Shown one piece after another: positions 9,838-20,321 of a stretch of DNA of 64,000 bases. The stretch comes from Muricea muricata (taxonomy: Eukaryota; Cnidaria; Anthozoa; Malacalcyonacea; Plexauridae), in contig OY979717.1 in NCBI GenBank assembly GCA_963855995.1, forward strand, positions 25,501,746-25,565,745. Direction: 5' to 3'. The notes under the pieces are model-generated. The model was not told the DNA's origin. It did not search any database and saw only the letters and a list, made by a program, of their open reading frames with translations. The translations under genes were made by a program, and so were the position numbers. Every line of letters starts with the position of its first letter. Position 1 is the stretch's first letter.

Positions 9838-10698
9838 TGTTTACGTTCAATCAACCCCTGACTTTTTGTTTGTATGAAGTGTAAGAGCGCGAGCAAGAGC
9901 GCAATTTATAATTGTGATAACGTTTATACTGACTGCTCAGTGAACTTAAGTCCTGGCTTTAAAAACGAATTTTACCCCCTGCAACGTGGGTTCCGAAGTT
10001 TCGTGAATTCTGCGTGGATTTCGCGTGGATACTAACAAGTGTTAGCTACGAGCAACTAGTGAGCTAGGTCACACAGTAGAACAGTTTTTACTTTAATAAG
10101 ACAAAGGTAAAGTGGAGTTAAAAGAGTCATCTACACGATAAATGAATTATATTTAACGTTTTGAACAATATTTGCAGATATACAAAAGCAATTTATTGCC
10201 TTCCTTAATTACATTTATACATCACAAAACTTGAATGTTTTCTTGTATATTTTTCTCACATGAAACAAAAGAAGTTGAAAAGATTATATTTTAACTTTTA
10301 AAAACGAACTTTAAAAGCTAAATCGATACAATTTTGCCGTTTTCGCCTAGATTTTTTGCTTGACTAACTGTTTCCATGGAAACAAGAAAATTCAAAATTC
10401 AAAATGGCGGAAAAACTAATGACTTAAAAGCTAAATTAATTCTTTTATCCTAGTGAATTTAGCCCTGCATGCGGTCCTTTTTTGGGGTAAAAATGTTTAT
10501 GCAGTAACAAAGTTGTTGCTAGATGGCACAAGAAGTGTGTTATGTCACCTCATTTGGGAAAAAATGAGTAAAATAATTGCCATACAGCCATAAAGCTGTC
10601 AAAAGTCAGAAAAAATTGCCTCGGGAGACTACCCTGTATCAAATACCAGCTCTCAGTGACTATGAAAATAAGTTCGTTTCCCACCCATTTTGGGGGAA
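9838..10698. other. Unassigned stretch
   Basis: No ORF over 60 codons, no recognisable protein remnant and no clear inverted repeat. AT-rich with scattered short GC words. It may include the unrecognised right flank of the polymerase cassette. Confidence 0.5.
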
Positions 10699-10829
10699 CT
10701 AACCGGAATGTGTGTCCTCTGTGCCGAAAACATAAAAAAAATTGAAGTAGAAATGAAAAAATACATCAATTTTTAAAACAATTCTTTCTTTGTCCTAAAC
10801 TATACATTCAGGACACACATTCCAGTTAG
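10699..10829. mobile_element. Small MITE with 20-bp TIRs
   Basis: CTAACCGGAATGTGTGTCCT (10699-10718) pairs with AGGACACACATTCCAGTTAG (10810-10829) with one mismatch. The interior of about 90 bases is AT-rich and non-coding. Target duplication not resolved. Confidence 0.7.
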
Positions 10830-11272
10830 ACTGATAAACTTGAATATACGTGCTTTCTAAAGCATACAATTTCTAATGCTAACATTATTCCCAGACCCAT
10901 CTCCCAAGTCCGCAAAGATAAGTAACACAATATCAAGGATGTTATGGTCACGTGACCGTTTCCATAGCAACAAAATGTTGCAGTTTGTTAACACTAGGCC
11001 TAACTATTATTATAGCAAGTTTGGTAGAGGTTGCTTTAATATATGATGAGTAATTGCCATTTATGTCATATTTTGCTAAAATTAGCTGGAGCCATGACTT
11101 AAGTGCACTGAGTGATGCAACACCCAAAAATTTAGGAAGAACTTAATTATAAACCACTATGGGCACGTCATATTTAAATTAATTGTTAATACGATTAATC
11201 GATTTTTGACAACGATTAGTCGATTACGAAAATTAGCCGACGGGAGCAGCTCTAACTACGTGACAATGTGAT
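10830..11272. other. Unassigned stretch
   Basis: Nothing recognisable. Short TTAAT/ATTAAT runs near 11175-11225 only. Confidence 0.5.
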
Positions 11273-11280
11273 TTTTCGTG

Positions 11281-11526
11281 GGGTCGGCACTAGATCGTGA
11301 TGAACTAACGCACAAATCCGCGTCTGTTGTCAGTGGTATACCAAACTATAAAATGACATATTTATGTGTGTTTGCCTTGTTCTTTCAAAAAAACCACGTC
11401 AAAGTATAATGACAAAAACGAGGTAAACACATATAAATATGTCATCTTAAAATTGGGAAAACCGCTGACAAGATTATACAGCAGACGCGGAATTTTGCCT
11501 TAGGTCACCACGATCTGGTGCCGACC
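11281..11526. mobile_element. hAT-like MITE with 8-bp target duplication
   Basis: GGTCGGCAC-GATCGTG at the left pairs with CACGATC-GTGCCGACC at the right, and inner arms also pair (ATGACATATTTATGTGTGTT near 11355). Flanked by a perfect direct repeat TTTTCGTG (11273-11280 and 11527-11534), as for hAT elements. Confidence 0.85.
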
Positions 11527-11728
11527 TTTTCGTGCTGTCGCATGCCCAGTCCCCAGTTTTCAAGCCGAGGGTGTGATATTAAATTTATACACTGTGATAT
11601 TAAATTAATCTCACGAGACGTCCCACGAGAGCTACACGCAGCGAGCTATAAAAATGTTGTTTTCTAAATTTCTGACCCATTATTGCTCAAACTAGTATCG
11701 CATGTTCAAATTTTCGGTATACTATATT

Positions 11729-11873
11729 ATTTATAGACCCTCCGCTTGGGTGATTCGGCAAAATATTAACCCTCCGTAATGATGTTTCCCTTTGGCTAAA
11801 GCCCTCGGGCAATATCCTCACTTCCAGTTCGGTTTAATATTTCGCCGAATCACCCTCGCTACGGGTCTATGAA
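11729..11873. mobile_element. Palindromic MITE family F3, copy 1
   Basis: TTTATAGACCC begins the left arm and GGGTCTATGAAT closes the right. The arms share GATTCGGC-AAATATT and its complement. A second copy lies 1.7 kb away at 13407-13549, so the pair brackets the first exon block of the tyrosine-recombinase-like pseudogene. Confidence 0.8.
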
Positions 11874-12001
11874 TGATAAATTAATGTAAGTAACATCAGT
11901 AGATATGTGGTTAATGGCTAATTATTGTTGAAAGAACAGTAATTAAGAAGTAATATCTATATCTAAGATATCACTCCTTTTCTCGTAGTTTAGCCTACAT
12001 C

Positions 12002-13250
12002 GTGGCGACAAGTGAAAAAGATGGGAGGCGTGTGTAGGATAAACGTAATAGCTGTCTCTTTTGCGGGAAACAATACGCAAAGCTGAGTCGCCACTTTTTC
12101 CAGGTCCATTCCAAGGAGGAAAAAACTGCAAAAATTTTGCAAATGAAGGCCAAGGACAGCCTTAGGCAAATGGAGCTGGACAAGCTGGTACGAATGGGTA
12201 ACTTCAACCACAACTTGGGTGTGCTAGAGAATAAAAAGGGAGAGTTGAAAGTCATCAGAAGACCTGGGCTGCTGGGCAAGGCGTGGACAAGGATCCGTCC
12301 AACTATCTTCCATGCCAATTCTGCCATGGTTTCTTCCAGAAAAAAGATTTGTACCTGCACAAACCGAAATGCCCATTTGAGCCAGAAAACCCTGACCAAG
12401 TGAATGTTCGGTCGAAAAAGCTGCAGCATACGGGAAGATTACTTTCGACAGCAAACAAATTCCCCGTTGGCTGCAGCCCACAACTGTCTGAACACGTGCT
12501 GCGCATCATGGTTGTAGATCAGGTGAGTGATGTGGTCCGATCAGATGAAACTATTCTGATGGTCGGTTCCACCATCATTGAAAATCGGGGTGGCGAGAAA
12601 GCTATGAAAGTATCACACCAAATGCGATTGTTGTGTAGACTGCTCATCAAAGTCAGAGAATTTTGTGGCGCTTCGGCTGTTTCTCTTCAAACGATTCTAT
12701 CTCCAGAATATTTCGACCATTTAATTGCCGCCGCAAGATGGTTCGGGGGTTACAGTGATGACTGTTTCAAAGCCCCTTCGACCTCTGCCAAATGCGGATA
12801 TGCCCTTGAAAAGGCTGCTTATGTGGTAAAAGGACACGCTTTGAGAAAGAAAGACATGGTCACAAAAAGTAACATCGACTTATTTTTGGAGCTCTACGAA
12901 GCCGAATGGAGCAAGAAAGTAACGAACCATGCCCTTCAAAATCTCTCGTTCAAAAAGCACAAGCCTCAAGTGCTTCCTGTGACCAATGACTTGCTGGTTT
13001 TAAGAAATTTCCTGACAGAAAATATCACAGCTTTTACAGAAGAAGTGCGAAAAAAGCCATGACAGAAAAATGGCGGAGATTGGCAGTTTTAACCTTGGCG
13101 AGATTGATCATTTTCAATGAACGTAGAGGTAACATTCCAAATTCACAATATAGTAATAAAATTTATAAAATGTTTGCAGACGATCGAGTGTGCTGCGCTC
13201 TGAATTGTCAACTATTTTTGTTCTGTCGATGCAACGTTAAGGTGGATTAA
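12002..13250 (+). pseudogene. First exon block of the recombinase-like gene: zinc finger and helical region
   Basis: A CxxC ... H-x(4-5)-H finger (about 12053-12108) starts the homology. A second C-x2-C ... H-x3-C module lies at about 12310-12375. The following 220 codons to 13061 are open and rich in charged helices. An A-run at 13048-13056 then shifts the frame and coding similarity continues to about 13135 (frame of 13059-13250). A TAG at 12035-12037 and a shift at 12265-12285 further disable it. It resembles the N-terminal half of the tyrosine-recombinase-like family whose catalytic half lies at 16859-17389. Confidence 0.65.
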
Positions 13251-13307
13251 ACGTAACCTTGTTCACATAAGCCGGGCTGGACCTGTCTGGCCCGCTTTTG
13301 CTGAGCT

Positions 13308-13365
13308 AAACAAGACGCCTGCTAAGGCGTTCACTCCGTCTGCCGAGATGAAAATAAGCACAAGG
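13308..13365 (+). repeat. Dispersed repeat F7, copy 2
   Basis: AAACAAGACGCCTGCT through CACAAGG. It matches 2545-2606 and the reverse complement of 54277-54334. Confidence 0.7.
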
Positions 13366-13406
13366 TGCATGATTGTCTTTCTTGTACTGCTCAGGAAACA
13401 ATTTTA

Positions 13407-13549
13407 TCATTTATAGACCCGGAGCGAGGGGTATTCGGCGAAATATTTCCTGAAGTGATGATATTTCCAGAGGGCGATAGCCCGAGGGAAATATCATCAC
13501 TTCAAGAAATATTTCGCCGAATCCACCGAGCGGAGGGTCTATAAATGAT
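13407..13549. mobile_element. Palindromic MITE family F3, copy 2
   Basis: ATCATTTATAGACCC pairs with GGGTCTATAAATGAT. The arms meet around a short centre (GGGCGATAGCCC, near 13474). This copy is better preserved than copy 1 at 11729-11873. Confidence 0.85.
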
Positions 13550-13667
13550 ATATTGTACCGAAACACTAAAATATTCATGCAAAATTAAAAAATGATACAT
13601 GCGTACTAAATATTCACTGATTTCTCCTGCACATCCTGCCATTTTTGTTATTTTTTAAAGTTCGTGG

Positions 13668-13779
13668 ATCCCACGCATGCCATGGGATATATTTTATATT
13701 TCATGGCAACACGCGTGTGTCCCGCGTGTTGCCATGAAATATAAAATATATCTCATGGCACACGCACTACGCGTGGGAT
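13668..13779. mobile_element. Palindromic element (112 bp hairpin)
   Basis: ATCCCACGCATGCCATGG ... pairs with its complement ending GCGTGGGAT, and the inner arms ATATTTCATGGCAACACGCG pair almost perfectly around a loop of a few bases. Non-coding. Confidence 0.8.
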
Positions 13780-13939
13780 TGAGTGAAATGCAGTGAAAAA
13801 TCACACGTTCACGTGGTGTAAACTAAGTTTTTTGATTGGACAATTTAAATTTGAGGCATAATATTAACTTAAATTACAATCAATTCGTTGTATTATTGAA
13901 TATATATTCTGCTAGAAAATGAGTTTAATGAGTTTCTGC

Positions 13940-14077
13940 ATCGTCACGTGTGTATTGTTTTTGCCAAATCCACCAATACCAATTCTTCAATTACCCTATT
14001 GTTCTAATCGCGGATGGCTAACTTTCCTAAAACGTTGGTTAGTTAGGTGGAAATATAATTAATACGCACGTGACGAT
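13940..14077. mobile_element. Short MITE, TIR ATCGTCACGTG
   Basis: ATCGTCACGTG-GTATT at the left pairs with AATACGCACGTGACGAT at the right over a 138-base interval. The inner arms pair only weakly. Confidence 0.65.
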
Positions 14078-14181
14078 GAAGGACCTTATTTCTGCATAAA
14101 CAAGAACAAAAACAAAGATAATGAGTCATATTGTTGTTCTAATGAGTTTCCAAACTATCTAGCTCTATTAACTATGATTTA

Positions 14182-14469
14182 ATAAAGGAGTCAATGAGTG
14201 TGGAAACATTAACATGTTTCTATTCTCTGTATGCACACAAAACGTATTTCTAAGTAATATTATACGAACAGGAGTGCTCTATCAGTTAAGCACGAATTAC
14301 GAGTATTTTAAATGGTTTCAAAAACGACCTATCCAATTTATACCCATCTTGTCAGTTTGCATATTTACGGAAGAATTTTTTAACGTAGTTGTTGTATAAG
14401 CCGAGAAAATCGAGGCAAAAATTTTGTGAAAACGTACGTGTGTTTTATCACATATAAAGACTCCTTTAT
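14182..14469. mobile_element. Possible MITE, 11-bp TIR ATAAAGGAGTC
   Basis: ATAAAGGAGTC (14182-14192) pairs exactly with GACTCCTTTAT (14459-14469). The interior of about 265 bases has no clear foldback. The short TIR makes this tentative. Confidence 0.45.
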
Positions 14470-14605
14470 GGCTATGATTTTCTGTGTGCTTTTCTCGCGA
14501 ACGAGGCGTTTATAAGATAGAGTGGTAAAATGGCAATTTATTACATGAGTATAGAGATTTATTCATCGATATGGCTGTGCGTAATAATCGTTCCAAATTA
14601 GCAAT

Positions 14606-14726
14606 AGCCAATCGGCATCAAGAACGATAAAATTTCACTCGGTGAAAAATCATCGTTCACGGCCTTTGATTGGACGAACGATGTTTTTTCACCAGTGAAA
14701 ATTTATCGTCAGTGTTCTGATTGGCT
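14606..14726. mobile_element. Palindromic element, AGCCAATC ends
   Basis: AGCCAATCGG-CAAGAACGAT pairs with ATCGTC-GTTCTGATTGGCT, and the arms include the GATAAAATTTCACTCGGTGAA foldback. About 121 bases, non-coding. Confidence 0.75.
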
Positions 14727-15037
14727 GACCCGAACGTGCAACACCTGCTCGCAGGCTAGGTGTAAACATGGAGTCTGATTTTACAAGTATTTTTTTAACT
14801 CACCGAAAAGAGAGATTTAAGACAATTTCACTGATAAAACAACCACCTAAAATCATAACGACGACATTCGTGGCCTCGTTAACTTGAAATAAACTTCATG
14901 GTTTCATTTTCAGCAAGAAAACAAAGCTATAAATGGTAAGAAATTCCATTTTAATATTTTGCTTGAGTATTTGTTTTTGTCAGTAAGATATATCCGTATC
15001 TTTATACACTCATCTTTATACTCATATAATAAACAAA

Positions 15038-15190
15038 TTACTTCATGGTTGGTTCGTTTGTACGATTTTTATTATTCACTCGTTGTGAAGGATCGCTAAA
15101 CTCACTCGTTCGCTGCGCTCACTCGTTCGTTTAACGATCCTTCACAACTCGTGAATAAAAATCGTACGCACTCACCAACCATGAAGTAAT
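15038..15190. mobile_element. Palindromic element, ATTACTTCATGGTTGGT ends
   Basis: The terminal 17 bases at 15038-15054 are exactly inverted at 15174-15190. The arms continue through GATTTTTATT-CACTCG and GATCGTTAAA-type words to a centre near 15115. Confidence 0.8.
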
Positions 15191-15515
15191 CTCTATATTT
15201 AACAGCTATTCTACGAACTCGAGTCGTATATGAGTTGGCTACGAGAGTAAGTAGAATAAGCTGTTTTATTATTATTAACATCTACTGTTGTAAACATGCC
15301 TAGCCCATATACCTAATAAATCGCTACTTATATAATACCTTGTGCACTGAAATGAAATCCAAGGACGACCAATCCATTATTTGAACTTACTGTATTTTTT
15401 AAACTTTTTTAAAATTTTTAATGCCGTGTCCTGGGATTGAAGCAAGTTTCAAGGTCAAGACAATAATAGTAGAAAAATGGCGGGAAAATTAAAATAGAGG
15501 CGGTAAGGATTGCGC

Positions 15516-15926
15516 AATGGACCAATTACATTATGGGCAAAATTTTGACAAAAGTTGAAATAGGAAAATATATTACCACAGCATTGAAGAGCATCCTAAA
15601 GTTGGTAAAATTGCAAAGTTTGGTTGCGGAACGTTGTAAAATGTGGAAAATGCATGTAAGCCTGTGAAGATTGCAAATTTTGTATATTTTTGTATTACGC
15701 ACGGAAAATTGATACCAACATCGAGAAAACGGTATCATTTTCCGTGCGTAATACAAAAGTATACAAAATTCGCAAACTTTGCAGGGCTATATTTTCCTCA
15801 TTTTACAACATTTCGCGACCAAACTTTGCAATTTTACTAATTTTAGGATGCTCTTCAATGGTGTGGTTATGAATTTTCCCACTTCAACTTTTTTCAAAAT
15901 TCTGTCCATAATGCAATCGGTCCATT
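15516..15926. mobile_element. Palindromic element family F2, copy 2
   Basis: AATGGACC to GGTCCATT foldback of 411 bases, colinear with the copy at 9101-9508, including the shared words GAGCATCCTAA, TTGCAAAGTT and TGTATTACGC. The ORFs at 15526-15872 on both strands are palindrome artefacts. Confidence 0.85.
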
Positions 15927-16243
15927 GAATGAACGATTTGTGTTTGAAATATTCATTCCAAGGTCGTTAAATACTTTTTCCCGCGAGCGTTTTGGCTTGG
16001 GATTCAAACGTGTTTGCGATCCTCTAAAGTAGCTTCTGTCATTTGTTCACATGATTGTGTGGGGTGGGGCGTGCACCACAGGTTTCAGGGCACACGGCTC
16101 GTTTCACCGCCCTATCTTATAAACGCCCTGTCATGAATTATTAATAGTTTTTGAACACCTTTTATCGTCTCAATTTCAAGCTATTGTATGTTTTGCACTC
16201 TAGAAAAGAGAAGTGTTTACATCTTTGATACCGGATTCATTAG

Positions 16244-17389
16244 TTTTTCTCTTCAAATGGGTGGAAAAGCTGCGCGAATGAAGTTAGATGCGTTCAAAGC
16301 ACGACCAGTATGGGCCAATATCCATAATGAGGAGATAGTTTCCTCTCTATCAGCAACAGAGAAGGAATTGTCCAAGAGGTACATAAATGTTAATTTGCTG
16401 TTTAACAGATATCAATAATCGATATGGACAAAATATTGGTTTCAACTAATTAAACTTATCAAGTCAGGCCTATCGCTTCTATCAACTTCTAAATCATTTC
16501 AATTTAAAATTCATAAAAAATGGATGATCACGCTTCCTGGGTATTTCTACAAATATCGTTATATAACAGCAATAAAAATGTCAGGGTTGCAGAAAATGTT
16601 CAACGTTCCGCTGGACTACCATAGTTTTGTATGTTTTTGCAATTAGTAAACTTTCGTCGCCATTGCTTACTATAGCTATTGTTCATATATTTATTTTCTC
16701 CGAATGGACCAAAAATCCAACTAAATACCATAAATAGTGATGATGAGTAGTCTGTAAGGATAACAATGTGTCAACCCAAGTCAATCAATCTATGAACCTG
16801 AGAAAAGCACGACGAGTCAGGGTAGAGAAAAAAAATACATTTACTGTTTTAATTTAAGGTTTGATATGGTGGAAATAATTGGAAAAAGAAATCGAAAAGT
16901 CCCGGTACTCCTCACACCAGACGTAAAAAATGCGGTAGAAGCATTGATCTCAACGCGAGAAGACGGGGATGTTTCCAGTGCTAACGAGTACGTCTTTGCT
17001 ATAAATGACGAAAAGTCAACTAAGTCATTCAGGGGAAACGATGTTATACGGCAAGCCTGCAGTATGGTAGAGTTGAAAACCCTGGTGTAATCACCTCGAC
17101 CTCTTTGAGGAAATATGTCACCACCGTGTCCCAATTAGTAGATGCGGATGAAAACGAAATGGGATGGCTAGCGAAACACCTGGGGCATGATCTGCACTTT
17201 CATAAAGGATTTTACAGGATGCAGGAGAGCAAATTGGAAATGGCAGTCGTGGGCAATCTCCTTGTAGCCATAGATGAGGGGAGAGCTCACAAACGTATAG
17301 GGAAAAACCTTCGAGCTATATCCCTTCGAGCTATATCCCTTCAAGGTATCATGAGGCGATATACACGTAGATTACTTTACTTGACTTAA
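16244..17389 (+). pseudogene. Catalytic exons of the tyrosine-recombinase-like gene
   Basis: A linker exon (about 16244-16378) ends at GAG|GT, and the next exon begins after AG at 16858. The joined codons give a family-typical stretch leading to GKRNRKVPVLLT (16880-16915). Catalytic landmarks: an Arg in LRKYVTT (about 17106), the HLGH box (about 17180) and a Tyr in the FYR context (about 17211). A frameshift near 17058-17070 separates the two halves of the core. A 15-base direct tandem duplication (TTCGAGCTATATCCC twice, about 17311-17340) adds repeated residues near the end. A TAA closes the frame at 17387-17389. Confidence 0.65.
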
Positions 17390-18046
17390 AATGCGAGATA
17401 GGAATACGTAGCTTAGAACATGAGAAATCGCATCTTGCGTCGTGGGTGGTCAAACGATCCGCCCGATGTCGCAAGAAATTTCAAATTTCAAGACCTCTTG
17501 CCCATATGAGGGTAGTTCTGCAGTTATATTTATTATTAAGTTAAATAAAGCTAGGGACAACTGAACTGGACGCTATTGTCTTCATGAAACTGATCACAAA
17601 AAATTTGTTTGAGGTTTTATTTTTGTTCAAACATATCGCAAGTGATCACAAGTTAGAAAAACTTGCGACGAGGTTTAGGCCTCACTTGCGTGACCAACAA
17701 CTTTGCGTCAGCATGCGAATGTTTTGTACCGGCTGGTACAGGTTGTTTTAATTTTTGATCTTTTGCAATACGTTTAGACAAAAAATGCAATTAGAGCAAA
17801 ATTTTTGGTTGCATGGTAGAACCTGTATTGAAGCTATACTGCATTTTCTCAAGCAGTAACTGGTAAAACCTGTATTTTTAAGTACAGCATTTTCAACATT
17901 TTGGTCAACCGGTCCCTGTGATATAAAAATATTTATAAAAATTGCTGAATTGTTTTATGTGGTTTGTCATAAAAAAAACAACTACTAGCTCATTTTAAAG
18001 TCATTGTTAATCCGACCATTATTTAATGCACAATTTTTTATCTCAG
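17390..18046. other. Intron-like stretch
   Basis: No ORF, no element recognised. It ends in TTTATCTCAG, a good 3' splice acceptor for the acidic exon at 18047. Confidence 0.45.
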
Positions 18047-18702
18047 ATTTTGACGATGCTTTGCCGGGCGATACAAATAATTTCGAATCGGACGATGAGG
18101 AAGTTACAGGTAGTTAATAACTTGGTTTAAAAGATCCTCTCTTATCATCTTAACTGTTACGTATAGAAAGTCAGTATTTGCAACAGAAAAGTTGATCTGA
18201 CATTCGATCTCTGGTCTTGCCGTCTAGCTACCCCTGAATCTGCTGGAGAACTCTCTGATGCAACCCATTCTTCCACAATTCTCCTATCAGTAAAATTGTG
18301 TTAGGATAAGGAGAAAAGTTGAATTTTGATAATTTTTAAGGAAAGTCACGGCACTTACGTAAAACTAATGGTCCGTGTCCATTAAACCGTGCAAATGCTG
18401 GAAAAAACTGGTAGATTAAATAAATAAAACATATTTTTCATTGTGATACAGACACGAACGAAAAAATAAGTCCAACAACAGCATTGGATGGTGGAGAACC
18501 GTCTTCATGCCATAAGCAAGGTATATATACAGAGTGATAAAGAGATATCGATCTTTGGAAAGCCAAACAAGACACATTGGACTCATTTTTAAAATTAAGC
18601 GATTATTAATCACATGCATCTACTTCAAATTCTGAAACAGGTTGCAATGGAAAGGAAAGAATATCGTCCAATTTTGGCCAACGTCCTCGGCTTCTAAACA
18701 AG
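18047..18702 (+). pseudogene. Three short candidate exons of the recombinase-like gene
   Basis: 18047-18109 (63 bases, Asp/Glu-rich) lies between TCTCAG and GTAGTT. 18452-18520 (69 bases) lies between GATACAG and GTATAT. 18641-18702 (62 bases) lies between AAACAG and GTAGAA. All have consensus-like borders and lack stops in one frame. An acidic linker is usual between catalytic core and C-terminal module in this family. Individual exon calls are inference. Confidence 0.4.
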
Positions 18703-18720
18703 GTAGAAAACATTAATCGG

Positions 18721-18847
18721 CAATAGACACTTCCCGAATTTGCTTGAGTGCACACGAAACAATAACTTGAAATCGAGGCGGGGTATGAAGCCTATTGAAA
18801 AGAAGTGTTCTTTATGCCCACAGAATAAATTCGGGAAGTGTCTATTA
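18721..18847. mobile_element. Short MITE, 20-bp TIR
   Basis: AATAGACACTTCCCGAATTT (18722-18741) pairs exactly with the complement at 18827-18846. The interior of about 85 bases is unpaired. Confidence 0.75.
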
Positions 18848-19399
18848 ATGTGGATTGAAAATGGTTGTTATCCAAAAATAATAGATATTCATTGGGACCG
18901 CAAGTGGTCATGGGTAAGTCCTTATTTTCAGCTTTAAACAACAAAATATTGTTTTTTAGTATAATACTAGGACATATACATTTAAGACTTTCCTTGTTGA
19001 AAAGTTTGTTTCACTAAGGTAATAAGCTGTCCACAGTCCTAGTTAAGCAAATACCCAAGCTCAATATTTAATATTCATAATTTTTGGTTAACAACCTCAA
19101 ATGTCATTAATAATTCATAATATTATTGGCGAATTATGTCAACCATAGGGCAGGTGAGTTGGCTTTATACCTGATGAAGTACTAATCAAGATGACACATA
19201 ATACACATAATATGTCACGTTCATTGGTATTCTGTATATAATGCTGTACCCTAAGTAGCATTAGTAGGATCATACTAGTATTCTTGATCTATTGCAAATG
19301 CTGTAATTTGATTGGCTGTGCTACCCACTATCTACTCCTTGATTTCGAGTAGCGAAACAGTCATCTTCATTGAGATTTTTTAAAAATCAATTAAAAATA

Positions 19400-19625
19400 A
19401 ACATTGTTGAATATTTAACGCTTGACCTCTAATTCTACTAATACAATTAGATTACTCTCACTCGATTTGTATTAAATGATTCGGGCTTCGCCCTCATTAA
19501 CTATCACTGCAAAGAAATCTGGAGCTCGTAACCTAATTGTTAATTGCAATTTGAAGTCATTTAATAAACTCGAATTCACGTTTTATCATGCCTAATACGC
19601 TCGGCTGCGCGTCGCGTTTTTAATT
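19400..19625. repeat. Dispersed repeat related to 38325-38425
   Basis: The words TTCTACTAA-ACAATTAGAT-ACTCTCACTCGATTT, ACTATCACTGCA-AGAAATCT and GTAA-CTA-TTGTTA recur in order near 38328-38420. The element type is unknown. Confidence 0.5.
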
Positions 19626-19831
19626 ACGACAAAAAGGCTATAGAACTGCATGCGTATAAAAAATATCAGAATATATACGAATTTCTTACGAGAGCTGGGT
19701 TTAACTTGTGTACAGTGTACTACGTCAAATACAAAGAGTCACGTGATCTTTAGCGTACACAGATTAGGTTTACAGAAATATTTTCCTGTCATGCACAAAT
19801 TAAACTATAATAATGTCAACTCACTGAATGC

Positions 19832-20030
19832 AGGTTCCAGACGGAAACGGAGAACAATGAAAAAGACAACATGCACAACACCTGAAAGACATGCAACACT
19901 ACATGCCTTTCGCATCCACATTCAACGTGGTGTTTTGTCAAAAAAAAAGAATGTTTGAATCAATCCAGAGAGGTCGTGGACCACTATCAAGGATTTCGTA
20001 AGAAACTTTGGAAGGAATCGAAAGTGAGCC
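19832..20030 (+). pseudogene. C-terminal module of the recombinase-like gene
   Basis: After GAATGCAG, a Lys/Arg-rich start (RRKRRT) leads to a helical HA-x-H-x-F-x3-I-x-R-G stretch. After a break in an A-run (about 19941-19955), an SWTTIKDFVRN-type ending follows (about 19972-20005). This is the typical last domain of the family. The in-frame TGA near 19956 and a frame change show decay. Confidence 0.55.
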
Positions 20031-20111
20031 GATTCTAAATCATACTAGTCAGGGTATAGCTTGTGCTCAAGACCGCACATGGATGTACACTTGCGTGTGT
20101 GGTCTGAAGCA

Positions 20112-20321
20112 CAGGCTAGTCACGGTATAACTTTAAATCATCAAGATACAAAAGAAAAGTAATAGAAAAGGAAGATAAAATGAACACAAAAATTGCTTGT
20201 GCATAAACGGCGCTTACAGGCTAGTTAGGGTATAACTTTAAATCATCAAGATACAAAAGAACAGTAATAGAAAAGGAAGATAAAAAGAACACAAAAATTG
20301 CTTGTGCATAAACAGCGCTTA
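20112..20321 (+). repeat. 105-bp direct tandem duplication
   Basis: Two adjacent units, 20112-20216 and 20217-20321, starting CAGGCTAGT and ending CGCTTA, differ at only a few positions. A diverged start of a third unit (ACTAGTCAGGGTATA) lies just upstream near 20044. Confidence 0.9.

Larger units (their letters stand above)
14505..16127. mobile_element. 1.6-kb inverted-repeat element with three nested palindromes
   Basis: GGCGTTTATAAGATAG (14505-14520) is exactly inverted at 16112-16127. The interior contains independent palindromes at 14606-14726, 15038-15190 and 15516-15926 and no transposase. It lies in an intron of the recombinase-like gene. Confidence 0.6.
12002..20030 (+). pseudogene. 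Multi-exon zinc-finger / tyrosine-recombinase-like gene, decayed
   Basis: Blocks in order: a C2H2-like zinc-finger N-terminus (12002-12250), a second Cys/His module and helical region (12283-13250), a linker exon (about 16244-16378) and the recombinase catalytic core (16859-17389). Then come short acidic exons (18047-18109, 18452-18520, 18641-18702) and a C-terminal basic module (19832-20030). Plausible GT/AG borders exist at several junctions, including 16378/16859, where the joined reading frame fits. Decay: TAG at 12035-12037 and frameshifts near 12265-12285, 13048-13056, 17058-17070 and in the A-run near 19945. This architecture is known from domesticated or Crypton-like tyrosine-recombinase gene families in corals, molluscs and fishes. 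The introns are full of MITEs. Whether the original was a host gene or a spliced element is open. Confidence 0.7.

Noticed and set aside
11990-12509. Several long minus-strand ORFs opposite the zinc-finger exon
   Set aside because: The plus strand shows recognisable family similarity; the antisense frames do not.
15526-15872. Three ORFs repeating similar peptides on both strands
   Set aside because: All come from the two arms of palindrome F2.
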